Source: Ekhidna lutea
Lineage (GTDB): Bacteria; Bacteroidota; Bacteroidia; Cytophagales; Cyclobacteriaceae
NCBI RefSeq assembly: GCF_900188325.1
Contig: NZ_FZPD01000005.1
Coordinates: 434,001-498,000 of the forward strand
Length of the DNA: 64,000 nucleotides
Reading direction: 5' to 3'
In this document: one piece after another, positions 15,894 through 25,027 of the stretch
How positions within the stretch are numbered: the first letter of the stretch is position 1
Layout of the letters: each line of letters starts with the position of its first letter
Notes under the pieces: generated by a model
Databases searched by the model: none
Seen by the model: only the letters and a program-made list of their open reading frames with translations
Told to the model about the DNA's origin: nothing
Translations under genes and position numbers: made by a program

Positions 15894-18512
15894 TTATTCG
15901 TATCTCAGTTTAGTTGCCGGATTGGCCTTCGTTACTTTGGATGCTTGCCAATAGATGGATGTCAGGCCAACGAGGAATAGAAATAGAACACTTCCGAGTA
16001 TTTCCAGAATTCCTAGCCCTGTTCCATAGCGGATAAGAAAGTATAACAGGACTTTATCATAAAATATATAAGAGACCGGGATGGCAATGAGTGCCGAGAT
16101 CATGATCAATTTCAGGAAATCCTTGGTGAGCAGGTAATACAAACTGTAGTTGGTGGCGCCCATGATCTTGCGAACCGCAATCTCCTTGGTTCGGTTTTCG
16201 GTTGTATAGGTGACCATTCCCAATAGTCCCAAACATGAAATGGTTATTGCGAGGGTACTCAATACACCAAAAAACTTCATTTGTACCCGAAGAAACCAGT
16301 AAGCATCTTCTATATCATCGTCCAGGAATGATGCATGAAAGTTAATTTCCTGGTCTATCCCTTGCCAGATTGCTTCAAGCTCACTAATGGTTCGCTTAAT
16401 GTTTGATGAGCTCACAGTCAGCAATGCAAAATGACTATTCGCTACAGAATATCGCATCATTAATGGGTTGATAAGCTCGTTGAGCGGCTCGTAATTGAAG
16501 TCTTTTAAAATCCCCACAATTCTGCAATTGGTGCCATCAGGGAGTGTAAACCGAAGGGTGTCTTTTTGAATATTGAACACTTTCATTGCTTCAATGAATT
16601 GTTCATTAACCAACACAAGCTCTTCATTTTGATTGGATCGTTGCAACGATTCACTCTCTCCCCATTTTAGCTCCATGTTCAGGTTCTCGATGAATTGATC
16701 ACCAATGAAAACTACATTCGCCTGGATGGTGTCCTGATCATTGGAAGTTACATCTATGAAGCCATTAAGTGAGACACCTGGAAGGCTGGATGCGGTAGTA
16801 ATTGCTTTTACGTCCGGATGATTGCCAAGCTCGTGGATTGCAACCTGCTTTTCTATTCTTTCAAATGGGATGGATAGAATGTTTTCAGACTGAAACCCAT
16901 GGTTGGTATTGAGTGCATAGGTATGTTGTCGAGCCATGGCTGCTATGCCGATCACAAACACCAGTGAGAGAAAAAATTGAAAAACGAAAAGTCCCTTTTT
17001 GAAACCAGAAACATTGTTCTTTCCATTTTTTATCTCTCCTTTCATAGTTTGAATGGGGTTGAGTTTTGAAAAGTATTGCGCCGGAAAAAGACCTGCCATC
17101 AATCCAACCAGGATGGAAAATATCAAAAATGTGAGGATCTGTGCAAGGTTGGGATTGGTGTCCAGCATATCACCACCAATGATCATACCCAAAAACTCTT
17201 GCTTCATGGGATAAAGAATTAGCAACGAGCCAGTAAGGGCAATGACAGAAAGTAAGATGGTTTCGATGAGAAATTGCGCTTTGATTTGATGTTTCTCCGC
17301 ACCCACCACTTTACGTATCCCTATTTCTTTGGCACGCTTTAGGGCGCGGGCTATTGACATGTTCGTATAGTTGAATACCGCAGGTAGAAGTACCAAAAGG
17401 CCGATGGTAAGGAAAAACAACATGGAGGGCTCATCCCAGCCGATACCGAGTGCCTGGCTGATATTCCAGCGAGGCACCACTCCCTCCAGATTAATGTATT
17501 CAAGCTCAATTTCTCTTTCCGGGTTGAATGAAGCTGCATGTGTAGAGACCTGATTTAATGCTTGTTCTAGGTTGTCTTCTGATTGTTCTTCATCGAGCAG
17601 CACATACGCATAATTCCACTTGAAATCGATCCATTCGTTTGCAGCATTGCGAGCTGTCATCTGAGAGTGATTATCAATTGAGCCAAGTATCTGGAAGTAG
17701 AAATGTGTTTGTTTAGGGTTTTCCATTACACCTGTTACATTGAACACCCCATAATCTGTTTCCAGGCTTTTGCCAATAGGATCTTCATCTCTGAAAAGTG
17801 TTTCGGCTACCTCTTGTGTAAGAACGATGCTGGAGGGGGAGGCCAGGGCTGTTTTCTGGTCGCCTTTGATTAGCTTGAAGCTAAAGACATCCAAAAACGA
17901 TTGTTCGGTGAAATAACCCTGAAACTTCATCTTGTTGCCGTGGTGGTTTATTTCAGGACTAAAGCCCGGCCGGATGGTTACGGCCTTTTCGACGAATGGA
18001 TATTGGTCTTCGAGATACTCTCCCATCGCATAGAAAGTGGAGGCAAACGTTCGGCTGTCTTCCTGATCAGCTACATAAGTGTTGATCTGGAAGATTCGCT
18101 CTTTATTTTCTTGCCATGAATCAGATTGGTAGATAGCTACAGAAATGGATAGTGCTAAGAGGCAGATCGACATACCCAGTGCCAGACCCAGCATGTTTAA
18201 CGAGGTGAATAATTTGTGCTTCGAGAAATTTCGAATAGCAATTTTGAAATAGTTTTTGAACATTGCAGTTGAGTTTTTGTGATAGAAAGGGGAGTAGGCG
18301 GCTTTTGACTTCCGCTTTTTTAGTCCATAAGAAAAAAGTAGAGAAAGTACCTGATACCAGTATTTGATGCCTGCTTTCAGCTTGCCTGATTGTTCAAGGG
18401 TTAGTCCATAGACCTCATCCAGGTCTCCTTGAATGTCTTCCAGGTCTGCCTTTCCAGCATGCCATTTTAGTAGCTTTTCAGCAAGAATAGGTGGGTTTGA
18501 AGAGCGTTTCAT
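15894..18512 (-). CDS. ABC transporter permease with PadR-linked prefix domain (paralogue)
   Basis: An 872-residue protein with the same architecture as the gene downstream: prefix domain (residues about 8-87), two FtsX bundles and two MacB-type periplasmic domains. The coupling segments are RAKEIGIRKVVGAEKHQIKA and NRTKEIAVRKIMGATNYSL. Its N-terminal ~95 residues are nearly identical to those of the neighbour, while the rest is clearly diverged. The ATG overlaps the PadR stop by four bases, so the regulator and both permeases form one operon. Such proteins act as mechanotransmission-type exporters or lipoprotein handlers; the partner ATPase must be elsewhere. Confidence 0.92.
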   Translation of the reverse strand: MKRSSNPPILAEKLLKWHAGKADLEDIQGDLDEVYGLTLEQSGKLKAGIKYWYQVLSLLFSYGLKKRKSKAAYSPFYHKNSTAMFKNYFKIAIRNFSKHKLFTSLNMLGLALGMSICLLALSISVAIYQSDSWQENKERIFQINTYVADQEDSRTFASTFYAMGEYLEDQYPFVEKAVTIRPGFSPEINHHGNKMKFQGYFTEQSFLDVFSFKLIKGDQKTALASPSSIVLTQEVAETLFRDEDPIGKSLETDYGVFNVTGVMENPKQTHFYFQILGSIDNHSQMTARNAANEWIDFKWNYAYVLLDEEQSEDNLEQALNQVSTHAASFNPEREIELEYINLEGVVPRWNISQALGIGWDEPSMLFFLTIGLLVLLPAVFNYTNMSIARALKRAKEIGIRKVVGAEKHQIKAQFLIETILLSVIALTGSLLILYPMKQEFLGMIIGGDMLDTNPNLAQILTFLIFSILVGLMAGLFPAQYFSKLNPIQTMKGEIKNGKNNVSGFKKGLFVFQFFLSLVFVIGIAAMARQHTYALNTNHGFQSENILSIPFERIEKQVAIHELGNHPDVKAITTASSLPGVSLNGFIDVTSNDQDTIQANVVFIGDQFIENLNMELKWGESESLQRSNQNEELVLVNEQFIEAMKVFNIQKDTLRFTLPDGTNCRIVGILKDFNYEPLNELINPLMMRYSVANSHFALLTVSSSNIKRTISELEAIWQGIDQEINFHASFLDDDIEDAYWFLRVQMKFFGVLSTLAITISCLGLLGMVTYTTENRTKEIAVRKIMGATNYSLYYLLTKDFLKLIMISALIAIPVSYIFYDKVLLYFLIRYGTGLGILEILGSVLFLFLVGLTSIYWQASKVTKANPATKLRYE

Positions 18513-18835
18513 TTAACAGAAAGGTTGACTTTAGATCCTGCCCAAAGCTGATCTCTGAGCGCTTTCATATTACTGAGTTCAGCTTTGGCGCTATCCGTAA
18601 TTTCGAAATAGCGCTTGCGTCTGCCGCCCCTCTCGTTGGTAGGCTCACCAAGGTAAGAGGAGATGTATCCTTTTTCTTCCAATCGGGTGAGTGTAGAGTG
18701 CAGTGCACCGATACTCAACTTTCGATTGGCTCGTTTAGAAATGTCATTGAGTATAGCTACGCCATACGCATCTTTTGACAGATTGGCGATGGTCAGTAAG
18801 ACCAGTTCTTCAAATTCACCGATGTATCCTTTCAT
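18509..18835 (-). CDS. PadR family transcriptional regulator
   Basis: A 108-residue winged-helix regulator. EFEELVLLTIANLSKDAYGVAILNDI is the PadR N-terminal helix pair, followed by SIGALHSTLTRLEEKGYISSYLGEP, the recognition helix and wing, and GGRRKRYFEITDSAKAEL. It has only a short dimerisation tail, as in PadR subgroup 2. Its stop overlaps the start of the permease (ATGA). In this operon type PadR probably represses the permeases and itself. No clear operator is visible in the 146-base upstream gap. Confidence 0.93.
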   Translation of the reverse strand: MKGYIGEFEELVLLTIANLSKDAYGVAILNDISKRANRKLSIGALHSTLTRLEEKGYISSYLGEPTNERGGRRKRYFEITDSAKAELSNMKALRDQLWAGSKVNLSVK

Positions 18836-18850
18836 AGGTTGATTTTAATG

Positions 18851-18876
18851 TCCATTTCGACAGGCTCAATGTGACA
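18851..18876. repeat. Short dispersed repeat fragment upstream of padR
   Basis: The stretch between padR and the S4 gene contains TTTCGACAGGCTCAATGTGACA, a known dispersed repeat type in many bacterial genomes (reverse TTGAGCCTGTCGAAA). No partner arm is seen, so it is probably a remnant. It lies within about 40 bases of the padR start codon. Confidence 0.4.
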
Positions 18877-18981
18877 AGTTAGATTACTTTCTACTTTTAA
18901 GAATTAATAATACGGCAAGGTTAATAGATATGTTTCTGTTTTTAAGAATAAATATCAGAAAATTGGTTTTAGTTTTGCTTC

Positions 18982-19191
18982 ATGCAAACATTCGAACTGG
19001 AAGGACACGACTTTATAGAACTCAATAAACTACTGAAAATCATGCAGTTGGTAGGTTCAGGAGGGGAGGCTAAGCAATTTATTGATGAAGGGCTGGTTCA
19101 GGTAAATGGACAGGTTGAAAAGCAACGAAGAAAGAAGCTTCGCAAAGGAGATAAAGTGCTTTTTGAAGGGGGCGAGGTTGTGATAGCCTAG
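18982..19191 (+). CDS. Small S4 RNA-binding domain protein
   Basis: A 69-residue single S4 domain. ELNKLLKIMQLVGSGGEAKQFIDEGLVQVNGQVEKQRRKKLRKGDKV is the alpha-L RNA-binding motif, as in YbcJ/YaaA-type proteins. These bind rRNA or tRNA; a role in ribosome maintenance is inferred. A perfect -7 box TAGTTTTG at 18970-18977 lies only 4 bases before the ATG, so the transcript may be nearly leaderless, although no good -33 element is visible. Its TAG overlaps the stop codon of the convergent VOC gene by 4 bases. Confidence 0.9.
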   Translation: MQTFELEGHDFIELNKLLKIMQLVGSGGEAKQFIDEGLVQVNGQVEKQRRKKLRKGDKVLFEGGEVVIA

Positions 19192-19553
19192 GAATTAAAT
19201 TCGGCAATATGCCACAGAACTCCGGATGGATCATAAACAAATCCTTCCCGACCCCAATCAAATGAAGTTGGCTCAACCAACTTTACTCCTTTAAATTTTT
19301 GATCAAGGTTTTTCGCTTTTAATACTTCCCAATAGTCGGAGAGGTTGTCTACCTGCAATACCAGCATGGAATTTTCAATCCAATCCTTTACAAAGAAATC
19401 CTGGAGATAGAATCCAACTTTATTCATATGAAAGAAAGAAAGCTTGGGTGAGGTTATTATTTCATTAAAACCCCATTCTTTATAAAAGTTACGCGATTGC
19501 GAATAATCTCGTGCGCCAATAAATGGTCGGATAGACTGGATGGTGGTGTCCAT
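19188..19553 (-). CDS. VOC family (glyoxalase/bleomycin resistance-like) protein
   Basis: A 121-residue single VOC module. The ATG at 19551-19553 gives MDTTIQSIRPFIGARDYSQS, the usual first beta strand and helix. The longer upstream frame would run into the divergent oxygenase gene. SFFHMNKVGFYLQDF and REGFVYDPSGVLWHIAEFN are the paired beta-alpha-beta-beta-beta halves; DPSGVLWHIAE carries the conserved C-terminal His and Glu metal positions. The substrate is unknown. Convergent stop overlap with the S4 gene. Confidence 0.82.
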   Translation of the reverse strand: MDTTIQSIRPFIGARDYSQSRNFYKEWGFNEIITSPKLSFFHMNKVGFYLQDFFVKDWIENSMLVLQVDNLSDYWEVLKAKNLDQKFKGVKLVEPTSFDWGREGFVYDPSGVLWHIAEFNS

Positions 19554-19606
19554 GATAGTTGGTGATAAGTGATGTTCATGTAATTTCGTATACTTTTTTG
19601 TGAAAA

Positions 19607-20236
19607 TTGAATTTTTATTCGGTAGAAAAGTGGATTGACTGGGTTGATCAGCTTTCATTAAATGATTATGTCGTTATTGACAATTTTCTCTCACCTGAGT
19701 TGTATCAGGCGGTTAGAGGGTTTTTGTTGCAAAAGCTTGAGGTAGATGAATTCAAGCGTGCAGGACTTGGGTCTGCTTTTAATAATCAGAAAGATACTTC
19801 CATCCGAGGGGATTTTACCTATTGGCTGGATAAAGACAGGGACACATTGTTGACTCCAGCTTTTGATTTGATCGAAGAAATCAAGTTTGCCCTCAATCGA
19901 TACTGTTTTCTTAGTTTAACTGGGTATGAATTCCATTTAGCTTGCTATCCTGCGGGGACTTTTTACAAGCGTCATGTAGATCAGTTTCAAGATCGTAGCA
20001 ACCGAATGATCTCGGTAATTATCTACCTCAATGAAGGATGGAAACAAGGGGATGGGGGAGAACTTAAGATCTACAAAGAAGACGAAGAGCTACTCATTGA
20101 TCCGATCGCTGGTAGATGTGTCATGTTCAAAAGTGCGGATGTACCCCACGAAGTAATGAAAACGAATGTAGGTCGCTACAGTCTGACAGGTTGGATGCTT
20201 TATCAGCCGAGTGGGGTGGGGTATATTTTGGGGTGA
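19607..20236 (+). CDS. 2-oxoglutarate/Fe(II)-dependent dioxygenase, prolyl hydroxylase-like
   Basis: A 209-residue double-stranded beta-helix oxygenase. The Fe ligands are visible as the H-X-D of RHVDQF (about residue 127) and the distal His of ADVPHEVM, followed by the 2-oxoglutarate-binding Arg in GRYSLTGW. YPAGTFYKRHVDQFQDRSNRMISVIIYLNEGW and GGELKIY match the P4H/SM-20 type family. The start is a TTG: an in-frame stop lies 6 bases upstream and no ATG fits before the conserved LSLNDYVVIDNFLSP. The target residue or protein is unknown. Confidence 0.86.
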   Translation: MNFYSVEKWIDWVDQLSLNDYVVIDNFLSPELYQAVRGFLLQKLEVDEFKRAGLGSAFNNQKDTSIRGDFTYWLDKDRDTLLTPAFDLIEEIKFALNRYCFLSLTGYEFHLACYPAGTFYKRHVDQFQDRSNRMISVIIYLNEGWKQGDGGELKIYKEDEELLIDPIAGRCVMFKSADVPHEVMKTNVGRYSLTGWMLYQPSGVGYILG

Positions 20237-20252
20237 TGTTTCGAGCTTATAG

Positions 20253-20415
20253 TTTTTGGAAAGTTTAAAACTTTTCAAAAGGTTAAAAAGGTTAATGAAA
20301 ACCTTAGTAATCGATCAGAAGTGATTTATCAGATAGATTGACTACCTGTGTCTCTTGCTCCATCAGCTAAAGATAGTTATTTGCAACTTTATGAAAGTTT
20401 CAAACTTTCCAAAAG
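20253..20415. repeat. Inverted-repeat element between convergent genes
   Basis: TTTTTGGAAAGTTTAAAAC (from 20253) and its near-inverse GAAAGTTTCAAACTTTCCAAAA (20393-20414) bound about 160 bases of noncoding DNA between the oxygenase stop and the flavoprotein stop. Each end is itself partly palindromic (AAAGTTT/AAACTTT). The inside is AT-rich, with no ORF. It may be a MITE remnant or a bidirectional terminator-like structure. Confidence 0.6.
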
Positions 20416-20419
20416 CTCA

Positions 20420-21619
20420 CTAAACACTCTCCGAAATCACCCACCCCGCACTCCAGCAGGCCTGAAAATTGAAACCTCCGGTGAGGGCATCTATGTCCAA
20501 CACTTCGCCAGCCAGGTAGAGATTTGGAAACCTCCGGCATTCAAATGTGTTCAGATCAACCTCAGACAGCTTTACACCACCAGCCGTTACAAACTCTTCC
20601 TTGAATGTACTCTTACCATTCACTTCGTATCGTCCCTGTCCCAGCTCTTCCACCAGCTTATTTATCATTTTTTTTGAGAGTTCTCCGAAAGGGGTTTGGT
20701 CACTTACTTCACAATACTGCGTCATTCGTTCCCAGAATCTCTTGGGCAAATCAAATAGCGGGTAGTTGACCACTTTTCGTTTGGGGTTAGACTGTTTGTA
20801 GCTGAGGATGTGACTTCTGATATCCTCCGGTTTCATGGCTACAATAAAGTTCACCAAAACCTCAAAGTGATAATTCTTCTTTGCCAGCTCATAAGCACCC
20901 CATGCAGAGAGCTTCAGAATGGCAGGCCCACTCAATCCCCAGTGAGTAATGAGCAAAGGTCCTTCCTCGGCGAGCTTTGTTCCGACTACTTTAACAGAGG
21001 CTTTTTCAAAGGACACTCCTTGTAAGTCCTGAATTCGTTCATCCTTGATATTGAAGGTAAACAAGGACGGAACTATTTCAGTCATTTCCAGCCCTGCTTC
21101 TTCCAACACTTCCCAAGTAGCAGGAGAGGAGCCGGTGGCAACTACCACTTTGTCCGCAAAGATTTCTTGCTTGGAAGTGGTAATCTTCCATTGATTTTCG
21201 ATTTGTTCCAGTTGGGTTACTCCTTCATTTAAACGGAGAGTTATTTTGTGTTTTTCAGCTGCTTTAACAAAACAATCAATGATGGTTTGAGAGTTATCCG
21301 TAACCGGAAACATGCGTTTGTCTGCTTCTGCCTTCGTCTGTACACCATGTTCTTCAAGCCAACTCGTCATGTCTTCAGTAGAAAATGTCTTGAAAAGTGA
21401 ATGAAGTTTTTTACTTCCCCGGGGATAGAATTTCACTAACTCGGATGGGAGCGACCGCTCATTGGTTACGTTGCATCTGCCTCCTCCTGAGACCTTCACT
21501 TTCTGAAGAATCTTTCCTGATTTTTCAAGAATAGAGACCTGATAATTCGGATGCTTTTCAGCAATATTAATGGCGGTAAAGAAACCTGCAGCGCCTCCTC
21601 CTATGACGATTACTTTCAC
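20420..21619 (-). CDS. NAD(P)/FAD-dependent oxidoreductase (HI0933/BaiN-like)
   Basis: A 399-residue flavoprotein. VIVIGGGAAGFFTAINIAEKHP is the N-terminal FAD dinucleotide-binding GxGxxG motif. KVKVSGGGRCNVTNE is the signature of the HI0933/YhiN family. VVVATGSSPATW is the second nucleotide-binding motif, and TAGGVKLSEVDLNTFECRRFPNLYLAGEVLDIDALTGGFNFQACWSAGWVI is the conserved C-terminus. BaiN acts in bile-acid dehydroxylation, but most members have unknown substrates. The gene lies alone and is divergent from the aminotransferase. Confidence 0.92.
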   Translation of the reverse strand: MKVIVIGGGAAGFFTAINIAEKHPNYQVSILEKSGKILQKVKVSGGGRCNVTNERSLPSELVKFYPRGSKKLHSLFKTFSTEDMTSWLEEHGVQTKAEADKRMFPVTDNSQTIIDCFVKAAEKHKITLRLNEGVTQLEQIENQWKITTSKQEIFADKVVVATGSSPATWEVLEEAGLEMTEIVPSLFTFNIKDERIQDLQGVSFEKASVKVVGTKLAEEGPLLITHWGLSGPAILKLSAWGAYELAKKNYHFEVLVNFIVAMKPEDIRSHILSYKQSNPKRKVVNYPLFDLPKRFWERMTQYCEVSDQTPFGELSKKMINKLVEELGQGRYEVNGKSTFKEEFVTAGGVKLSEVDLNTFECRRFPNLYLAGEVLDIDALTGGFNFQACWSAGWVISESV

Positions 21620-21679
21620 ATACCAAATAAAGGTAATTGTGGTAAATCGAGATTAAATTCATGGACTTATTTGAAGAAT

Positions 21680-22486
21680 ATGGCCTATTGTTATTTCAGC
21701 GGAGAAATCGTAGAAGAATCCAAAGCTTTCATTCCAATAAACAACCAAGGGGCACACCGTGGCTTTGGGATGTTTGATTTTTTCAGGGAGCGAGATGGAA
21801 AGCTGACTTTTATGGAAGATCACCTGGATCGATTTGAAAACGGGCAGAAGCTTATGAGATTCGATTCAATTATTCCAAAAGATAAAATTCGTGAAGCCGT
21901 TCATTCACTGCAGCAGAAAAATCATTTCAACAATTCCGCATTTAAGCTGATGATCCTGGGAGATGGGAGTGATTCGGATGACAGATATACGCCACTCTTC
22001 TTCATTCTGCATCTTGATTTAAATAGTCACCAAATGCCGGTATCATCCAATGTAATCACGTATGAGTACCTGCGTGCGTATCCGGAAATCAAATCGATCA
22101 ATTACCTGACAAGCAATATGTTACATGTCAGGAAAAAAGAGGCTCGTGCTATTGATGTTGTATATCACAAGGATGGGCTAATTAGTGAGGCTTCCAGAAG
22201 TAGTGTGTTTATCGTGAAAGATAGCAAAATCATGACCCCAGGGAAACAGATTCTTGACGGAATCACACGCAAACATGTGTTGAGCTTTGCGAATGATATT
22301 TCTCCAACCCTGATCACAGATGTTTCATTTCAGGATTTTTTAAATGCTGATGAGGTATTCCTAACCAGCACTTTGAAAGAAGTACTACCCATTGTAAAAA
22401 TTGATGGACAGAAAGTCGGAGATGGTCAGGTGGGTTCTGTAACTAAAAAGATACAGGAACGATTTACTGACCACCTCCAGGCCTAA
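21680..22486 (+). CDS. Aminotransferase class IV
   Basis: A 268-residue PLP enzyme of the fold-type IV group (branched-chain and D-amino-acid aminotransferases, aminodeoxychorismate lyase). The ATG at 21680 gives MAYCYFSGEIVEESKAFIP, with GAHRGFGMFDFFRERDGKLTFMEDHLDRF as the N-terminal signature. The catalytic Lys appears as the KS of AYPEIKSINYLTSNMLHVRKK, in the position where family members have K-x-x-N-Y. DGLISEASRSSVFIVKD binds the cofactor. Which substrate it uses is unclear. It abuts the convergent permease gene without a gap. Confidence 0.9.
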   Translation: MAYCYFSGEIVEESKAFIPINNQGAHRGFGMFDFFRERDGKLTFMEDHLDRFENGQKLMRFDSIIPKDKIREAVHSLQQKNHFNNSAFKLMILGDGSDSDDRYTPLFFILHLDLNSHQMPVSSNVITYEYLRAYPEIKSINYLTSNMLHVRKKEARAIDVVYHKDGLISEASRSSVFIVKDSKIMTPGKQILDGITRKHVLSFANDISPTLITDVSFQDFLNADEVFLTSTLKEVLPIVKIDGQKVGDGQVGSVTKKIQERFTDHLQA

Positions 22487-24853
22487 TCATTCATCTTTCA
22501 GGCACTTGGATGGGTTGACATTTGCTGCTCGCAAAGCTTGAGAGCTCACGGTCAGCCAGGCAATCATCAGGGAGATAATGGCAGTTCCCACAAAGATCCA
22601 GAAGCTTAAATCAATTTTATAAGCAAAGCTTTCCAGCCATTTATCCATAAAGTAGTAGGAGATCGGGATGGCAATAATGATTGAAATACCTACCAGTCTG
22701 GTAAAGTCTTTCGAAAGCATCATAACAATATTTGAAACAGACGCTCCCAATACTTTTCTAATGCCTATTTCTTTAAGTCTTCGCTCTGCTGTGAAAGTGG
22801 CTAGTCCGAATAAACCAAGACATGAAATGAGGATGGCGAACCCCGCAAAGTAGGAGGAGAGTGTCCCAATACGTGTTTCTGATTCGTATAATTCCTGATA
22901 GCTTTTATCCAAAAATTCATACTCAAAAATGAATCCCGGACAGAAGGTTTCGTATAATTCCTGCACTTTGGTCATGGCAAGTACTTCTTTGCCGGCTTCT
23001 AAACGCACAGCGGTATTCCAGGTATTCCCTAACCAAAAGAATGCCGGATCAACCTCACGATGAATTGACTGATAGTGGAAATCCTTTAACACGCCAACGA
23101 TTTGCAAGTCGTGCTCCTCCCAAAGTTTAATGGTTTCTCCAATAGCTTCCTCCGGTGTAAAACCCATCACTTTTACTGCCGCTTCGTTCATCACAATTTT
23201 CGTACTGTCTGCCCCAAATTGCTTATCAAACCATCGCCCAGCGATCAACTCCATCCCCATGGTTTTTTGGAATTCATGATCTACCCGAATGTTCTCGAAT
23301 AGGATTCGTTCTTCCGGTTGTTTCGTTCGCCAATCCAATCCACTAGTATTGTTCATTTGATGAAGTAGTGTGTGACTGGTGCCAGCTGCAGATGCTACTC
23401 CGGGGATTTTTCTTAATTCAGTGAAAAAGGCATCTCTTTTGTCTTGAATCGTACCTTCCTGGCTGAAAAAGACCACATTATCACGATCGTATCCAAGGTT
23501 TTTGGTTAGTGCATAGCTGGTTTGCTTATGAATTACAATTACACCCACGATTAAGATGATGGTGATGGTAAACTGAAAGATTACCAGTCCTTTTCTGGCC
23601 CAAATTTCACCAGCAGAGCTTTTAATTTCTCCTTTAAGCACTTTCACCGGATTGAAATGGGTGAGATAGAGTGCCGGGTAACTTCCGGCTAAGAAACCAG
23701 TCATAATAACCGTTGCAATCGAAAAAGTGATGATCTGAGGGGTCAACTCAAGCGAAATTTCTTTATCGGTAATAAAGTTGAATTGAGGCAAAAGAAGCAA
23801 CACAAAAAGATATGCCAGTACCATCGAGAAAATGGTGATTAAAAGAGATTCCCCAATGAATTGTTTGATCAACGTTTGTCTATCCGCACCAATGGCTTTT
23901 CTTACACCTACTTCATGTGCGCGTTTAGAAGCGCGAGCCGTGGAAAGATTCATAAAATTGATGCAAGCAATGACCAGTATGAAAATGGCAATGATGGAAA
24001 AAAGCCTCACATACTCAATCCGACCACCATCCTGGACACCATTGGTGTACTTTCCGTAGAGATACTGCTCTGAATACTTTTTCAAGAATAGATCGACATT
24101 GCTATCACCGTCCTCATTTTTACTTTTTACATATCCGGATATCTTTTCGGTAACTGCTTGTTGCTCAGCTCCTTCTTCTAAAATTACATAGGTGTGCGGA
24201 CCATTGTTTCCCCAGCTTTTCACCCATTCATTATCATCTTTGAAATCTTCAAATGGTAGGACAAAGTCGAATCTGTAAGTGGAGTTTTTGGGGATGTTTT
24301 CGAAAACTCCAGTAACAATAAAATCCCGATCGTTTTCGTAGCGTAGTGTTTCACCAACTGCACTCTCTACATCACCAAAGAATTTTTCTGCCAGGTTTCT
24401 TGAAATGCAAATGGATGATTTGTCTTTCAAAACATCATCAGGATTTCCGGCCAAAAGTGGATACGTGAAAATGTTGAAATAATCCTCACCAACATGAAAG
24501 CTCTCCTCTTTGAAGTACTTATCGTTATTGTAAGTAAGCAATGACTTGCCAACCCAGGTGGTTGTTGCCGCATATTTGATGTCAGGAAAATCAATTTTCA
24601 GATTCTCAGCAAGTATTCCAGGAGTAGAATTTGTTGCAAACATTTCATTGGAATAGGTCTGAAATTCCATGACCCGGAAGAGCCGGTCATCCTTTTCGTG
24701 AAATTTATTTATGCTCAATTCATCCTGTACCCAGAGGTAGATGAAAAAGGCACAAGTGAGCCCGGTTGTTAGCCCAATAAGGTTAACGAGGGAAGATACT
24801 CTGTGACGGAAAAAATTGCGTAGGGTGATTCTAAGGTAATATTTGAGCTTCAT
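22487..24853 (-). CDS. ABC transporter permease (MacB/FtsX type)
   Basis: A 788-residue inner-membrane protein with two MacB_PCD/FtsX units but without the PadR-linked prefix domain. It starts directly with MKLKYYLRITLRNFFRHRVSSLVNLIGLTTGL. Coupling segments RASKRAHEVGVRKAIGADRQTLIKQ and RRLKEIGIRKVLGASVSNIVMM are present, and the final bundle ends at the C-terminus NPSKCLKDE. This subgroup is abundant in Bacteroidota and usually works with a MacB-like ATPase, which is not in the window. It is divergent from the sulfur operon. Confidence 0.92.
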   Translation of the reverse strand: MKLKYYLRITLRNFFRHRVSSLVNLIGLTTGLTCAFFIYLWVQDELSINKFHEKDDRLFRVMEFQTYSNEMFATNSTPGILAENLKIDFPDIKYAATTTWVGKSLLTYNNDKYFKEESFHVGEDYFNIFTYPLLAGNPDDVLKDKSSICISRNLAEKFFGDVESAVGETLRYENDRDFIVTGVFENIPKNSTYRFDFVLPFEDFKDDNEWVKSWGNNGPHTYVILEEGAEQQAVTEKISGYVKSKNEDGDSNVDLFLKKYSEQYLYGKYTNGVQDGGRIEYVRLFSIIAIFILVIACINFMNLSTARASKRAHEVGVRKAIGADRQTLIKQFIGESLLITIFSMVLAYLFVLLLLPQFNFITDKEISLELTPQIITFSIATVIMTGFLAGSYPALYLTHFNPVKVLKGEIKSSAGEIWARKGLVIFQFTITIILIVGVIVIHKQTSYALTKNLGYDRDNVVFFSQEGTIQDKRDAFFTELRKIPGVASAAGTSHTLLHQMNNTSGLDWRTKQPEERILFENIRVDHEFQKTMGMELIAGRWFDKQFGADSTKIVMNEAAVKVMGFTPEEAIGETIKLWEEHDLQIVGVLKDFHYQSIHREVDPAFFWLGNTWNTAVRLEAGKEVLAMTKVQELYETFCPGFIFEYEFLDKSYQELYESETRIGTLSSYFAGFAILISCLGLFGLATFTAERRLKEIGIRKVLGASVSNIVMMLSKDFTRLVGISIIIAIPISYYFMDKWLESFAYKIDLSFWIFVGTAIISLMIAWLTVSSQALRAANVNPSKCLKDE

Positions 24854-24970
24854 GGCAGGCTGTTTAATTAAAGATGACTGAGATAAAGAAAAGTTGCATT
24901 TTGATGCTAATTGTACTGTGGTTTTTGACCTGGGTTACAAACTGATGAGAATATTTTTTCTGAAAAAGTT

Positions 24971-25002
24971 TTTGGAAGTTCGAAAACTTTGATTCAGCTT
25001 TG
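24971..25002 (+). promoter_or_regulatory. Possible promoter of the SAM riboswitch / sulfur operon
   Basis: TTTG at 24971-24974 lies exactly 20 bases before CAGCTTTG at 24995-25002, a 7-of-8 match to the -7 box TAnnTTTG. Transcription would begin near 25009, about 20 bases before the riboswitch. It is the best-placed match in the gap, but not a perfect one. Confidence 0.4.
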
Positions 25003-25027
25003 GCCCATCTTTTCAGAAATGAAGAGT

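Noticed and set aside
13275-24853. Genomic island or defence system around the large permeases
   Set aside because: All genes are housekeeping-like or common Bacteroidota transporter families; there is no integrase, toxin, nuclease or phage protein.
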